Shown here piece by piece: positions 35,510-47,783 of a stretch of 64,000 bases of DNA. The notes beneath the pieces are model-generated. The model saw only the letters and a list, made by a program, of their open reading frames with translations. It had not been told where the DNA came from and did no database searches. A program made the position numbers and the translations under genes. This DNA comes from Antilocapra americana (Eukaryota > Chordata > Mammalia > Artiodactyla > Antilocapridae). Positions within the stretch are counted from its first letter, which is position 1. Each line of letters opens with the position of its first letter. The stretch lies in the NCBI GenBank assembly GCA_007570785.1, contig ML664175.1:10207441-10271440 (forward strand), read 5' to 3'.

Positions 35510-36360
35510 ATTTTTTAAAATTAGATTTTATCAAAACAGTTTTGTAATTTAAGTATGGCTGATTTACAGTGTGTTCATTTCAGGTGTACAACAAAGTGTG
35601 TGTGTGTGTGTGTGTGTGTAACTAAATCACTAATAATTAGCAACATTGAACATCTTGTCATGTGCCTTTTGCCCATCTCTTTGTCTTCTTGGAGAAATAG
35701 CTATTCAGATCTGCTGCTCATTTTTTGATTGGGTTGTTTGTTTTATTTTATATTGAGCTGTATGAGTTGTTTATATATTTTGGAGATTTATCCCTTGTTG
35801 GTTGCATTGTTTGCAAATATTTTCTCTCTTTCTGTAGGCTGCCCTTTTGTCTTGTTTATGGTTTCCTTTGACGTACAAAAGGTTTTAAGTTTAATTCGGT
35901 CTCATTTGTATTTTTATTTCTATTACTCTAGAAGATGGATCCAAAAAAATATTGCTCCAGTTTATGTGAGAGAGTGTCCTACCTGTGTTTTCCTCTTGGA
36001 GTTTTATAATATACAGTCTTACCTTTAAGTCTTTAATCCATTTTGAGTTTGTTTCTGTGTATGGTGTTAAAAAATGCTCTAATTTCGTTCTTTTATGTGT
36101 AGCTCTCCAGTGTTCCCAGCACCACTGTTGAAGAGATTGTTTCTTATCCATGTATATTCTTGACCATACACGTGTGGGTTTATTTCTGGCTTTCTATCCT
36201 GTGACATTTATTTATATTTCTGTTTTTGTGCCTGTACTGTAATGCTTTGATGACTGTAGCTTTGTAGCATAGTCTGAAGTCAGGAAGTCTGATTCCTTCA
36301 GCTCCATTTTTCTGTCTCTAGATTGCTTTGGCTATTTGGGGTCTTTGTGTTTCAATATAA
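35510..36360 (-). mobile_element. L1 LINE, 3' tip joined to ORF2 C-terminal part, antisense
   Basis: The left part (35510-35595) is the reversed L1 3' tip ('aagtatggctgatttacagt'). A (TG)12 tract at 35596-35619 follows. From about 35640 the sequence is reversed ORF2: 'tgagttgtttatatattttg', 'tccattttgagtttgtttct', 'tttctgtttttgtgcctgta' and 'tgactgtagctttgtagcat'. The 3'UTR body between these is missing, so the copy is internally deleted. The minus-strand frame 35891-36151 is a piece of ORF2. Confidence 0.8.
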
Positions 36361-36779
36361 CTCATACAGATCAAATAAAAATTAATATTACTGTGTAATA
36401 ATTTATCAAATATAATTTTTTAAAAAGTTAAAAATAGAAGTTAGGGAAAATGGGCAGGGAACATGGTGATATGGACCAGAATTGCACCAAAATTCAGAAA
36501 TTTGTTTCTGACTGAAGATAGAGTACTGGTTTTAAGGATACTGTTTTCTACATAGTAAAGTCAGTTACAAGTGATTATTTTAGAAGACATATTTAACATT
36601 GTTTCATTTCATAATGTTTTACTAAACTTCTTATTTTTTATTTTTAATTTAGAGTGTTTATTCACCTGTGTAGTAAAATTTGAAAGAAAAAACATATGTA
36701 TATAAAATCTATGATTAATGTTCATTTTGACCTTTATAAGCTATTTTACTTCTTGGGTCTTTATTTTTTTAGTAAAGAA
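36361..36779. other. Unassigned AT-rich DNA
   Basis: Between two L1 fragments of opposite orientation; nothing recognised. Confidence 0.4.
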
Positions 36780-37135
36780 TAATACATGTCTAAATAATAT
36801 ATGAATCAAAGAAATCTCAAGAGAAATTTTAAATTATTTTGAGCTTAATGAAAGAACAATTTATAAAAATTTGTGGGATTCAGTGAAAATAGTGCTCAGA
36901 TAGGAATTTAGAGCATTGAATGCATATGTTAGAAGTATCTACAATCAGTAGTGGAAGTTTCTTTACCTCAGGAAACTAGAAAAAGAAAAGCAGATTAAAT
37001 TCAAAGTAAGTAGAAGAAAAGAAATAATAAAAATTATAGCAGAAATAAACCTATGAATTTGAAAATAGGAAGTCAATAGAGAAAAATCAAGAAAACCAAA
37101 AGCTCTTTCTTTGAAAAGACAAAGACTGATGAACC
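36780..37135 (+). mobile_element. L1 LINE ORF2 fragment, sense
   Basis: 'aagaaatctcaagagaaatt', 'gagcattgaatgcatatgtt', 'ctcaggaaactagaaaaaga' and 'aaccaaaagctctttctttg' follow the order of L1 ORF2 upstream of and into the RT domain. Stops interrupt every frame. It could be a continuation of the L1 at 31600-35285, displaced by the antisense L1 between them. Confidence 0.75.
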
Positions 37136-38520
37136 TGATGCTTTTTCAGTACCACTTTTCAGAGTCTTATTTTCATTTTCTATATCTTTTTATTAATGAT
37201 TTCTAATTCTGCACATTAAGCCTGATTATTATCCCTACTGTAAAATTTGCCATGACCAGGGCTTGACTTCTATTTCTTCTTTTTTGTCTTTTACCACTGC
37301 ATTTCTACCTTAGTGCTTTATTTTGCAGATATACATTTAATATCGACTATAACCATATTTTTTCTGGTATTAAGTTTTACTTTTTTATTCCTGAAATTCT
37401 TCTGATGCAGTAATTCATATTTCAATGTCCAGAAATCCCACAAGTTTTATTGGTTTTGATAGGTTTCATGTCAGTTTTGAATATCAGCCTGCAATTCTTC
37501 AGTAAGCATTTCGTGAAAAAGGTCCTGCTCCTGTATAATTGCATCATAGTTTTTAAGACAAAGAAAATTAATAGCAATTACTCTAATACTGCTCCTGTTT
37601 ACAATTCTTAAATTGTCCCAAAAGATTTAAAACAGTTTTCCTTACAACTGACCTAAAGAAAACACCTTTCTAGTGGAATGGCTTTCTTGTAGAATGGCTC
37701 ACGTTCTGGACTTGTCTGATTTTCCTTGATGTGCCATTTAATCTGTTCCACTATCTCCCATCTTTCCTGAAACATTCATGAAACATTTTTTTGACAGTAA
37801 AACTTTGTAATTGATGTTATATATAATATCAGGAGGCGCATACTATTTAATGACTGGTTCTTAATTTGAACTGTCCACATAGTTTTTTCTGAGAGTTGTC
37901 TGTCTTGTAAGGTTTCAAGGGGAAAGATAGAAAGGAAGGAATACTATTGTCCCTTGAGAGTCACAAAAGTAAAAGAGTGGGTACAGGTATAGAAAGTTTT
38001 ATAACATCTCTAGTGTTACCGTCTGGACTGAGGAGAGTATAAAAGAGAGGAACTAGTGAGTCTTGAATTTGGAATGTGTTTATTTTGAGTTTGAAAAGTA
38101 AGGTCTCCTCCATTTCTTGTGTACAGTATTTTCTTTCTCTGCATTCAGAAGTCAGTCCTGGAGTTCATGGTGGCATTCTTGAGGTGTCACCTTTCAAGGT
38201 GACAGTCTTTCTCCAGAAGAGAAAAACTGAGAGCTAACTCTGTAGGCAAAGACATGATGGTCATGATACTGTTCGGGAGATGGGTGGGTGGGTGTTCCTC
38301 ATGACCCATGGGAAAAACCAGTACTTCTTCCACTTTTCACTCTCCAGAAAACTGAGCACATAGAGGAGTAACCAGATATGCCTTCAGAGAAATAACATTC
38401 TCTTTTTCCTCTCTGGGTGATTACCCTTAAAGCCATATTCCATCACAATTAAGATGGAATTTAATTTTAGATTACTTAACTTGTCAAGTCTATTAAAACA
38501 AAAATATAGTCCACTTGAAA
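37136..38520. other. Unassigned DNA with a G-quadruplex motif
   Basis: No gene or transposon recognised. At 38275-38292 the plus strand has four GGG runs with loops of 4, 1 and 1 bases. Confidence 0.5.
38275..38292 (+). other. G-quadruplex motif (GGG x4, loops 4-1-1)
   Basis: Text: gggagatgggtgggtggg. Four runs of three G with two single-base loops is the motif class with the highest expected quadruplex stability. No promoter or gene is identified beside it. Confidence 0.85.
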
Positions 38521-38521
38521 A

Positions 38522-38650
38522 GTGAAAGTGTTAGCCGCTCAGTTGTGTCCAGCTCTTTGCAACCCTATGGACCATAGCTTGCCAGGCTCCTCTGTCCATG
38601 GAATTCTCCATGCAAGAGGACTGGAGTGGGCTGTCATTTCCTTATCCAAT
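38522..38650 (-). mobile_element. Bov-tA SINE, antisense, truncated
   Basis: 'gtgaaagtgttagccgctca', 'gccaggctcctctgtccatg' and 'caagaggactggagtgggct' are the tail-side half of a reversed Bov-tA. The tRNA-like head is missing, so it is 5'-truncated. No clear TSD. Confidence 0.88.
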
Positions 38651-40719
38651 AATCCACCTAACATCTATATATTTTGTATTTATAAACCCAGTATTACTTT
38701 ACACGAAGACACCTACCAGTATTGATTAGGTTCAGTTAATTGATTCTGTCATCATGACTAGCAAAAGACAGTTGCCAGTCAAGCGCGTCACTTCTGAAGT
38801 CCTATGCAGATAAATCCCCATCTGAAAACTAACTGATTTAAGATAAATTCCTAAAAGCTTTTCTTTTGACTGACAAATTGTCAGTCTAAAGGGAAACACG
38901 ATTTCCATTCAGTAAGTGTCTATAAAAGCTTCAAATTTGAACAGATAAAGTAAAGCAAGCATGGTCTATGAATCTTCTCATGCTGTACTACTTATGCATA
39001 ATACGTAACACTCTGTGGATAGTGATTGATTCAAATTAATCTTTTATCATGTTCACATCTGGGAAATCAAGAGAGCATGAACTCTGCATCTGAGAAAAGA
39101 GGATCAATTTTGAAGACAATGAATTGGATTGGTAAGCTGAGAATTCACTATTTAAAAGTAATGTTCGTTTCCCAGAGTATACCACTACTTAGTTAACAGC
39201 AAACTTAGATATATCCATTCTTGTACAAGAGGAGCATGATTATTTCATGAGGGCTCTTATATGAGAAATTTAACCAACATTCATTCATTTCCGAAAACTT
39301 TTCAGCAAACGCCAGCTTTATGGGTTGGTGTAACCTGCAAGTAGTGTGTTACAGGGTAATGGATAACTATGATCACTCTTATTCAAGGTAGTTATGTTCT
39401 GTGAAGTCATCATGCATAATGAATTAGTAAGTACTGAACCCATTGTTAGTAGAAGTACAGGATTAGGTTCCTGCAGACGTCTTGTCACATTTATTAACTG
39501 ATCATGTATAACTTTGTTTTATGTATGCTTGTGCTTAAAGACTCCTTATTTAGTATATTCTGTTGATTCATTAACATTGAACTCTTGGTCAATGACACTA
39601 TCTCATGCCTGAAAGTAGGCATATCTAACACACATATTTTCTCCATAAGCGCATCACAAATTTCTTGTGCTTTGAAACACTAGACAGCACTTGATGGCTT
39701 GAGAGCCATTTTCACCAGTGAAATCACCAATGAAAAGAACAAAAATCCAATAAACATTGCACTTAAATAGTCTTCAAAAGGATACTTGTTTTATAGTATG
39801 AGACCTGAAACAAGAAGGCCTTATTTAGTCTCAGTTGGGAATGTGTGTTTTGGGTATTCCCAGTTTTTGCCTCTTTGCACATGTCCATGAAATGACTGGA
39901 AAGACCAGCCAAAATACAAAGAAATAAGTAGGCAAATTTGCAGATACAGAATCCATGAATAATGAGAATCAACAGAATCTAATGATCCTTGAGTACCTGT
40001 GTAGAGAGAGGAAGGAGCTAAATGTGTTACTTCTCTTCTGTGCTTTCAGCGTCCTTGTCTCTCCTTACTTGGTTGATCTTTAAGCAAACTTAGACTTGAA
40101 TAGAACTTTTCATGAGTTTCCATTTGATAAAGGCTTGTTGACTCAGGCTGCTCATGTGGTAATATATCAATTTGCCTTCACTCTTAAGGGCTTGATGGGC
40201 TAGTCACCTTTCTTGAGGAAAATAGCTTATGATATTGGTGATGAAATTCCTTTAAGGATTGACTCTGTAAAATTCTGACTTTATATAAACGATTATATAG
40301 TTTTTTCCATTTTCTCCTCAGAATATTGATAATTAAAAATCCAGCCAAAATCTAAACATAAGACTTAACATTTATTTATTTTTCCCAAACTCATTTGTTC
40401 ATATTTTTAAAGTTTCACATTGTGAGTTTATAGTCAGTTCTCTTAACTTTACAGCAAAATTTAGAAATTCATTTTAATCCTAAAAGTATTAGCTATGCCA
40501 TGTGTTATTTTAGAGGACTATTTTTCTTCCGTTTATTGAAAATATTTTATGCTTATTTTTGTACCTAGGAGGTAGATACCAGCTGAATAATATGAAATCA
40601 CTTATCACTCTACTATTTTTGGGAAATCCTTCTTTTCTGAGATTTATGATCAGTATGACATCCTTAGAAAAGCATTATTCTATTGACACTTCTCAATATT
40701 TTGGGAAACAAAAATAGGT
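38651..40719. other. Unassigned DNA; possible unclassified old repeat at 39350-39740
   Basis: No gene. The stretch 39350-39740 has the feel of an old dispersed repeat ('actcttattcaaggtagtta', 'gttgattcattaacattgaa'), but I cannot assign a family. Confidence 0.4.
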
Positions 40720-40731
40720 ACAGCAACAGCA

Positions 40732-40937
40732 ATGTGTTAGTCACTCATTCGTGTCCAACTCTGCGATTCCATGGACTGTAGCCTGCCAGGATCCTCTGTC
40801 CATGGATTTCTCCAGGCAAGAATACTGTAATGGATTGTCATTCCTATCGCCAGGGGATCTTCCTGACCCAGGAATCAAACCTGGATGTCCTTCATTGCAG
40901 GAAGATTCTGTACCATCTGAGCCACTAGGGAAGCCCC
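40732..40937 (-). mobile_element. Bov-tA SINE, antisense, 12-bp TSD
   Basis: Reads 'gtgttagtcactcattcgtg', 'tctccaggcaagaatactgt' and 'tgagccactagggaagcccc' in reversed Bov-tA order. The 12-mer acagcaacagca flanks it at 40720-40731 and 40938-40949. Confidence 0.95.
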
Positions 40938-40949
40938 ACAGCAACAGCA

Positions 40950-42404
40950 GAACTCATAATGAAATATTTGAAGAACCCTTAATTGTGCAAAGTTAAATAA
41001 ACTTTCTTAATATAGGACTCCTTAGTATTCATGTACATTTTTATCTCCCAGAGGAACTCTAATATTACATGTACTATATATATATATCCTGCATATGTTT
41101 ACTAAATGTATAGGAATATGAAATGCTTTCTAAGAGGCAGCTTGAGGGATTAATGCTCTATGGAATAAACTTGGGGAAGTGCTGGCTTTGATAAGCTTCT
41201 ACAACTCCCTCCCACAGATCTCATTTCTGCTCTTGCAGCAAAACAAAATGAATTTATTTCCTCTTCTATATATAATACCCCTTTGAGTATTTTAAAGAAA
41301 CTGTCACTCTATAAGCTTTTTATTTTACAGGTGAAATGCCTCTCTCCTTGGATTCTTACTGATACTCTTATTTCTAGACCTCTTATCAAACCTGTGATAT
41401 TTTTTTATTGGACATACTGGTGTCACCTTTATTAGACTAGAGATTAAAATGACTAGGAATGCCCACCCCTTTTTTAGTTGGTTGCAGTGTTTAGCACAGT
41501 GCTGTGCATGTACTGTACACTTAGTTAATACCTTGCAAACTGGAATGAATCTTTTTGTCATTTTAATTATATTATTCTGTCTCCACAATAAGTCCAAGGG
41601 AATCAGTGATATATTAGATGCTTGGCATTTTGCAGTGAGATCAGATAGGATTTTTACTGTAATTAAAAAATAACTCTCTGTGTCAAAAATTATGGTTTTG
41701 CCAGTACTTGATTTAAGATTGCTATTTAAAATGCTTTAAAAAAACCCACAAGAAACTAAAATGAGATTTTGGCAATTAACAAGCTGGATGAGGCATATTT
41801 AGTGTCATGTTCATTAGATTTTTTTCTAGGTAAATACTTTTTTGGTAATTGCTCCATAGAGGTTCTGTCATTACAAGGTTAATGAAATCTCTTTCAGAGT
41901 TTAGCTTTTCTTTTAGAGTCTATACATTGCTTTCTGCAAAGTATAGGTATTTACATAATATAATTGTGTTAAGCGTCACATCTGAATTTTTTTTTTTAAA
42001 GAAAATTATGTATCTGGCACATAAATAAGTATTTTTCTGCAAGAAACAGTAAACTTATAGGTCAAAATAAAGCTACTTTATTATGATCTTCCAACATTAA
42101 AATCCATTCAGAAAGGTAAGTATAGGTCAGTATTTTCTGCCTTTCTCCACAGTTATTTGCAGGAAGGCATTCTTAGCAAACTGAGGTCATGCCTTCCATT
42201 TGACATGTGAGTTATTGTCCCCCCCAGCATATTCTACTCTTTTGAATGAAACAGTAAAGTCAGTAAAAATGTGAATTGAGAGATTTATTCAAGAGAGTTT
42301 TCTCAAGTACACTGAGTATTCTCCACTTTGTACTAACAGGAAGAATGATACACTAAGAGGAAGAATGATGATCTACCATTAACTGTTAACATTCTACATG
42401 TCTC
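40950..42404. other. Unassigned AT-rich DNA
   Basis: No gene or repeat family recognised. A short (TA)n lies near 41074-41089. Overlapping open frames on both strands at 41325-41673 show no domain and have no cross-support. Confidence 0.45.
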
Positions 42405-42490
42405 TTTACCTTTCTAGACCTAGGTTGTTTACTTTGTAAAATTAGAAGGCAGTATTAGATCATCCCCAACGTCCTTTTGAGCTCTAAAAT
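42405..42490 (+). mobile_element. MIR fragment
   Basis: 'ttgtttactttgtaaaatta' followed by 'cgtccttttgagctctaaaa' resembles the conserved centre and 3' part of MIR. Degenerate; recognition only. Confidence 0.4.
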
Positions 42491-43581
42491 TTTGTGGTTT
42501 TATATATAATGGTAACCAACAAACATAAAAACAAGTCTAAGGTACTGACAGATTTGCGATGTATCTTTTGAATTATTGAAGAAAAGGATGTAACTGAAAT
42601 AATACTCTTTTAAAAATATTTTGAATGTATTTTATTGTGTTTTATTATATTATTTATGGTATATGTGTTGTCACATTCACTATTTTTACTAACCAACTTA
42701 TTCTTCTTGATTAATGAAAGGTTATATAAGTTTTCATAATCCTAAATTTCCACAGATAGAGATTGCAAAAAGAAGTGAAAGTTTTTGTGGCCAAGAATAT
42801 TAGTCACCTACAGAATTATCTCCATTCAGATGTATTCCCCAGCTTGACTGTCTAGCCATGTCCATTGGGTCAGAATCTTTATTGGTTACTTTCTGTTGAA
42901 AGTGCTGTATAAACTGAGCATAGAGAAAAATGTAAATAATGCAAAAAGTGCAATATTTCATGAAGCCCATGAAAGGATCACTGGAGAACAGTTACATGTA
43001 TATGCAGAGACATGTTTATTTGAGTTTCTGACTAAATTAAGTTGGTTAACAATTGTAGGCGAGAGAGTTGCCAAGAGAATGACTCAATAACTGTTTCAGT
43101 AGGGAGTGGTTTAGATATCAAAGATTTAAGGAAAACCTTTGTGGAAAAATTACCTTCGTTTAATCAGTATTTTGAGAGTCAGTGGGAAGTAAAGGACTTT
43201 TTTTTATTGTACACTGTCAGTTAAATAATGACCTCCCTCTCATTTTTGTTCATTGTCCTCAGAATTAGCACATGCTTATGATAACCTGAATCTTGTTAAA
43301 TAAAATGAAATAAATTATTTAAAAAATTATTTTCAATTGGAATTTAAGTCTTAAAGCCTTGTTTTGCTTGTTTACTGTGAAAATTTGGTCCTGTTTTTAC
43401 ATGGATTGGTTAGATGGATTTCTTTTATTGAGCACCAATTATATTTGGGTATTGAGAAGTATGTAGATTTATAACCAGAGATGGGAAGGGTAGGTTTTTT
43501 AGTATGCAGCACCTTGCACCTTTCTTGATATCAGTATTACAAAGCACATCTCTTTTTTGCTTGTTGGGTATTAATAAGTGT
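42491..43581. other. Unassigned AT-rich DNA
   Basis: No gene recognised. Two partly overlapping frames at 42896-43224 show no family resemblance. Confidence 0.45.
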
Positions 43582-43646
43582 ATTAATTAAGTTGATTGCT
43601 TTGTAGAGAGAAGAGAGAGCAGAAGAAACACTGTTAAATATTTCAG
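43582..43646 (+). repeat. Direct repeat, left copy (flanks SINE)
   Basis: About 62-65 bp starting attaattaag and including 'cagaagaaacactgttaaat'. It matches 43865-43929 at roughly 88% by eye, and the two copies abut the Bov-tA on either side. Confidence 0.85.
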
Positions 43647-43649
43647 GAC

Positions 43650-43862
43650 TTGTTCAGTTGCTAACTTGTGTCCAACTCTTTGCAACCCCATGGACTGTAG
43701 CCTGCCAGGCTCCTCTGTCCATGGGATTTGCCAGGCAAGAATACTGGAGTGGGTTGCCATGCCCTCCAGGGGATTTTCCCAGACCAGGAATCGAACGTGT
43801 GACTCCTGCCGCTCTCTGCAGTGGCATGTGGATTCTTTACCACTGAGCCACCAGGGGAGCCC
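43650..43862 (-). mobile_element. Bov-tA SINE, antisense, between ~62-bp direct repeats
   Basis: 'gttcagttgctaacttgtgt', 'gccaggctcctctgtccatg', 'gccaggcaagaatactggag' and 'actgagccaccaggggagcc' give a reversed Bov-tA. Its ends coincide within a few bases with the inner ends of two diverged direct repeats (43582-43646 and 43865-43929). Confidence 0.94.
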
Positions 43863-43864
43863 AA

Positions 43865-43929
43865 ATTAATTAAGCTGGATTGCTTTGCAGAGAGAGAGAG
43901 AACAGAAGAAACACTGATAAATATGTTAG
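43865..43929 (+). repeat. Direct repeat, right copy (flanks SINE)
   Basis: Partner of 43582-43646. It differs by several substitutions and small indels in the GA-rich centre. Confidence 0.85.
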
Positions 43930-45845
43930 GGCTATACAGCAAAAGATTAAGCTCATGTGGAACATTGCTGAATTTCTCAACTCAGATTTATTCTGTGCTC
44001 TATGAAGTTCATGATCCCAAAGGAGATTTCCTTATCATCCTGTCTGGCTCATATACTTAGCCCAAGTTGAAAGTAAACACTTCCATAGAATTTTCCATAT
44101 ACAGTTTGAAAGTAAAATGAACCCTGTGTGTCTGTATGTAAAATCATTTTTTGGTTGTGGTATTTGGGGCATTTTTTGATGAAATGAGCTTCTTATATAT
44201 GTATATTGGAAGGTAGATATATTAATAAGTAGCCTATTGGGAATAACTCATAGAGACTTTGTAAGTTGGCACTCAAGGTTTAGAGGTAATGGTTTCTTTA
44301 CCTGATGTTGGTTTGTGTATTTGGCATAAATGTATCAGCAAGTTATGACTCTTTCCTTTGTATGTATGATTTTATTTCCTTTTATATGCAATAGATTTTA
44401 CATTATTGTTCTTCCTACTCCCCCCCCCCCCCCCCTTTCACTTTTTCTAAACTCTTTGACAGTGAATGAAGGCCAGGAAAGGTGCAAAATCTAAAACTTG
44501 GACCCAAGTAGAGAACATTAGTAATGTTCATTTTATTTGCTTGTGGGGAAGCAGAGGTAGGGTAATAAGAGACAGCTTACTTGCTAAACTCTGAGGCTTA
44601 AATACAAAATACATAACTTAGTTTTTAAAAATGAAAATTCTTTAGTGAATTCTTCATAAAACAAAAATTCTTCGTAAAAAGCAAAAAAAAAAAAAAAGTC
44701 CATCTTAGCACTGACAAGACAAAAGAATAAGAGGAAGGAGAGATAACAGTAGAATCAGTTCACATTCATTTGTAAAAGAGTTTTTAACTGAGTTGGTCAA
44801 AGCTGATTTCTTTAATAAAGGAAATATTTACTTCTTTTAAAGAAAATACTTATTGTCTAATTTGCTGATTATGTAAAAACAATGGCAACCACCTGGAGAC
44901 TGGGGTGTATAGAGAGGGCCGATGTGGTTAGTCTAGTTCTAGAAGATGTTTGGAGACTTTCTTAATTTTAGAGAATAGTTAACAAGTGTCCTTCTGGGTA
45001 ATAGGTTCTCAGATATTCTTGATGTTGTATTCACTACAATAGAATTTCTGGCAGTTTTTGTGTCTTCAGTTTTACTTTGTCATATTGCTTTGAATCTGAG
45101 AGCTGTGCAGGTAGAGCCATGAGCTGGTTCTTTTTAGAGATTTTAGGAATTGGAAAATGCCTAAGATCTTCCTAAAGTAAAAGAGGATGGCCTTTGAGTT
45201 TGTGCTGGCTTTCTGCTGGATTGAGCTTGATACCGTCAATATAGATGTTGTATAAAATGTTTTAACAAAATTTTTGTTCACCTTGGTAGTCATTTTAAAT
45301 TTTGGAAATGATTAAATGTTAAAGAAAAGAGAAAACCAACTGTGTTTTACTGAAGAATGTTTTTCTCCCCATCACCCTTACTTCTTTATTTCTTGTGTTG
45401 GCAAAAATTAATTTTTATTTGAGATATTTACAAAGAATATCAAGGCTTTCTGTCTGATTTTTAAAGAATTTTATGATGTCAAGGACTTCTAAGAGAATTG
45501 ATTGTGCTTTCAAAGCCAGCTATGAAAGTGGACATAGGAAGTGTTTTCTTGTTCTTCATGTGATTAATGCAAATTACAAAATGTTTCAACTTTGATTCTT
45601 AGCAGGAGATTGTATGAAATGATCCTGTGGTATCTAAATTGTTTTCAGATGTTTGCATTCTGCTGTTATATTTCAGGAGAGTATTTCCTTCCTCTTAAGC
45701 AGGAGGAATAGTCTTCTGAATTTTAATTTGCTTAGAGGAAACAGAATACTTACATTGGGAATTTGTATTATGGTTAGAATTAAAATATGAAAATCACATA
45801 GATTATGATTATAACCTGATGTTTAATATGCTAAATTTGTATATT
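43930..45845. other. Unassigned DNA with C16 run and poly-A
   Basis: No gene. A pure run of 16 C lies at 44420-44435 and a poly-A near 44683-44697. The minus-strand frame 45072-45293 has no recognisable domain. Confidence 0.5.
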
Positions 45846-47783
45846 CAGTTCAATCACTCAGTAGTGTCCGACTCTCTGCAACCCATTGGACTGTAGTACG
45901 CCAGGCCTCCTTGTCCAACACCAACTCCTGGAGTTTACTAAAATTCATGTCCATGGAGTCGGTGATGCCATCCAACCATCTCATCCTCTGTTATCCCCTT
46001 CTCCTCCTGCCTTCAATCTTTCCCAGCATCAGAGTCTTTTCCAATAAGTCAGTTCTTCACATCAGGTGGCCGAAGTATTGGAGTTTCAGCTTCAGCATCA
46101 GTCCTTCCAATGAATAGGCAGTACTGATTTCCTTTAGGATGGACTGGTTGGATCTCCTTTGCAGTCCAAGGGACTCTCAAGAGTCTTCTTCAACACCACA
46201 GTTCAAAAGCATCAATTCTTCGGCGCTCAGCTTTCTTTACCGTCCAACTCTCACATCCATACATGACTACTAGAAAAACCATGGCTTTGGCTAGACGGAC
46301 CTTGTTAGCAAAGTAATGTCTCTGCATTTTAATATGCTGTCTAGGTTGGTCATAACTTTTCTTCCAAAGAGCAAATGTCTTTTAATTTCATGGCTGCAGT
46401 CACCATCTGCAGTGATTTTGGAGCCCAAAAATATAAAGTCTGTCACTGTTTTTGCTGTTTCCCCATGTATTTGCCATGAAGTGATGGCCCCGGATGCCAT
46501 GATCTTAGTTTTCTGAATGTTGAATTTTAAGCCAACTTTTTCGCTCTCCTCTTTCAATTTTACTTTTAGTTCTTCTTCGCTTTCTGCCATAAGGCTGGTG
46601 TCCTCTACATATCTGAGGTTATTGATATTTCTCCCGGCATTCTTTATTCCAGCTTGTGCTTCATCCAGCCCAGCGTATCTCATGATGTACTCTGCATATA
46701 AGTTAAATAAGCAAGGTGACAATATACAGCCTTGGCGTACTCCTTTTCCTGTTTGGAACCAGTCTGCTGTTCCATATCTAGTTCTAACTGTTGCTTCCTG
46801 ACCTGCATACAGATTGCTCAAGAGGTAGGTCAGGTGGTCTGGTATTCCCATCTCTTCAAGAATTTTCCAGAGTTTGTTGTGGTCCACGCAATCAAAGGCT
46901 TTGGCATGGTCAATAAAGCAGAAGTAGATATTTTTCTGGAACTCGCTTGTTTTTTCAATGATCCAACAGATGTTGGCAATTTGATCTCTGTTTCCTCTGC
47001 CTTTCTAAATCCAGCTTGAATATCAGAAAGTAAAACGGTTTACATACTGTTGAAGCCTGGCTTGAAGTTTGAGCATTACTTTACTAGCGTGTGAGATGAG
47101 TACAATTGTGCGGTAGTTTGAGCATTCTTTGGCATTGCCTTTCTTAGGGATTGGAAGGAAAACTGATCTTTTCCAGTCCTGTGGCCACTGCTGAGTTTTC
47201 CAGATTTGCTGGCATATTGAGTGCAGCACTTTCACAGCGTGATCTTTTAGGATTTGAAATAGCTCAACTGGAATTCCATCACCTCTACTAGCTTTGTTCG
47301 TAGTGATGTTTCCTAAGGCTCACTTAACTTCGCATTCCATAATGTCTGGCTCTAGGTTGGTGATCACACCATCGTAATTATCTGGGTCGTGAAAATCTTT
47401 TTTGTTTAGTTCTTCTGAGTATTCTTGCCACCTCTTCTTAATATCTTCTGCTTCTTTGAGGTCCATTACATTTCTGTGCTATATTACGCCCATGTTTGCA
47501 TGAAATGTTCCCTTGGTGTATCAGTTTTCTTAAAGAGATCTCTAAACTTTCCCATTCTGTTGTTTTCCTCTATTTCTTTGCAATAGTTGGTGAGGAAGGC
47601 TTTCTTGTCTCTCTTTGCTATTATTTGGGACTTTGCATTCAAATGGGTATACCTTTTTTTTTTCTCCTTTGCCTTTGCTTCTTTTCTTTTCATAGCTATT
47701 TGCAAGCCCTCCTTAGACAACCATTTTGCCTTTTTGCACGTCTTTTTCTTGGGGATGGTCTTGATCCCTGCCTCTTGTATTCA
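45846..47783 (-). mobile_element. BovB LINE, antisense, longest copy (about 1.9 kb)
   Basis: Reversed 3' tail at the left ('cagttcaatcactcagtagt'), RT domain at 46291-46887, upstream region to about 47783, where similarity stops after 'ttggggatggtcttgatccc'. It is 5'-truncated relative to a full BovB. A hexamer ttgtat occurs at both edges (45837-45842, 47775-47780) but is too short to rely on as a TSD. Indels near 47030 and 46550 break the frame. Confidence 0.94.
46291..46887 (-). pseudogene. BovB reverse transcriptase fragment, catalytic box mutated to YVED
   Basis: The longest open frame in the window (198 codons). It starts MDHNKLWKILEEMGIPDHLT, reads GVRQGCILSPCLFNLYAEYI in the palm, then LRYVEDTSLMAESEEELK. 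The catalytic box, normally YADD in this family, is YVED at 46600-46611 (complement), so the first catalytic aspartate is replaced by glutamate. A short deletion follows after EELK. The N-terminal fingers part lies in another frame at 47023-47235. The product would be an inactive palm fragment. It has no neighbours of its own; it is part of the BovB at 45846-47783. Confidence 0.9.

Noticed and set aside
39350..39740. Possible named MER/LTR element
   Set aside because: It looks repetitive in style, but I could not assign a family or find termini.
46291..46887. 198-codon RT frame as an active enzyme gene or novel RT system
   Set aside because: It is a BovB palm fragment with a mutated catalytic box, lacking the fingers and C-terminal parts in frame.
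45837..47780. ttgtat as TSD of the long BovB
   Set aside because: Six bases of low complexity at imprecise edges are not enough.
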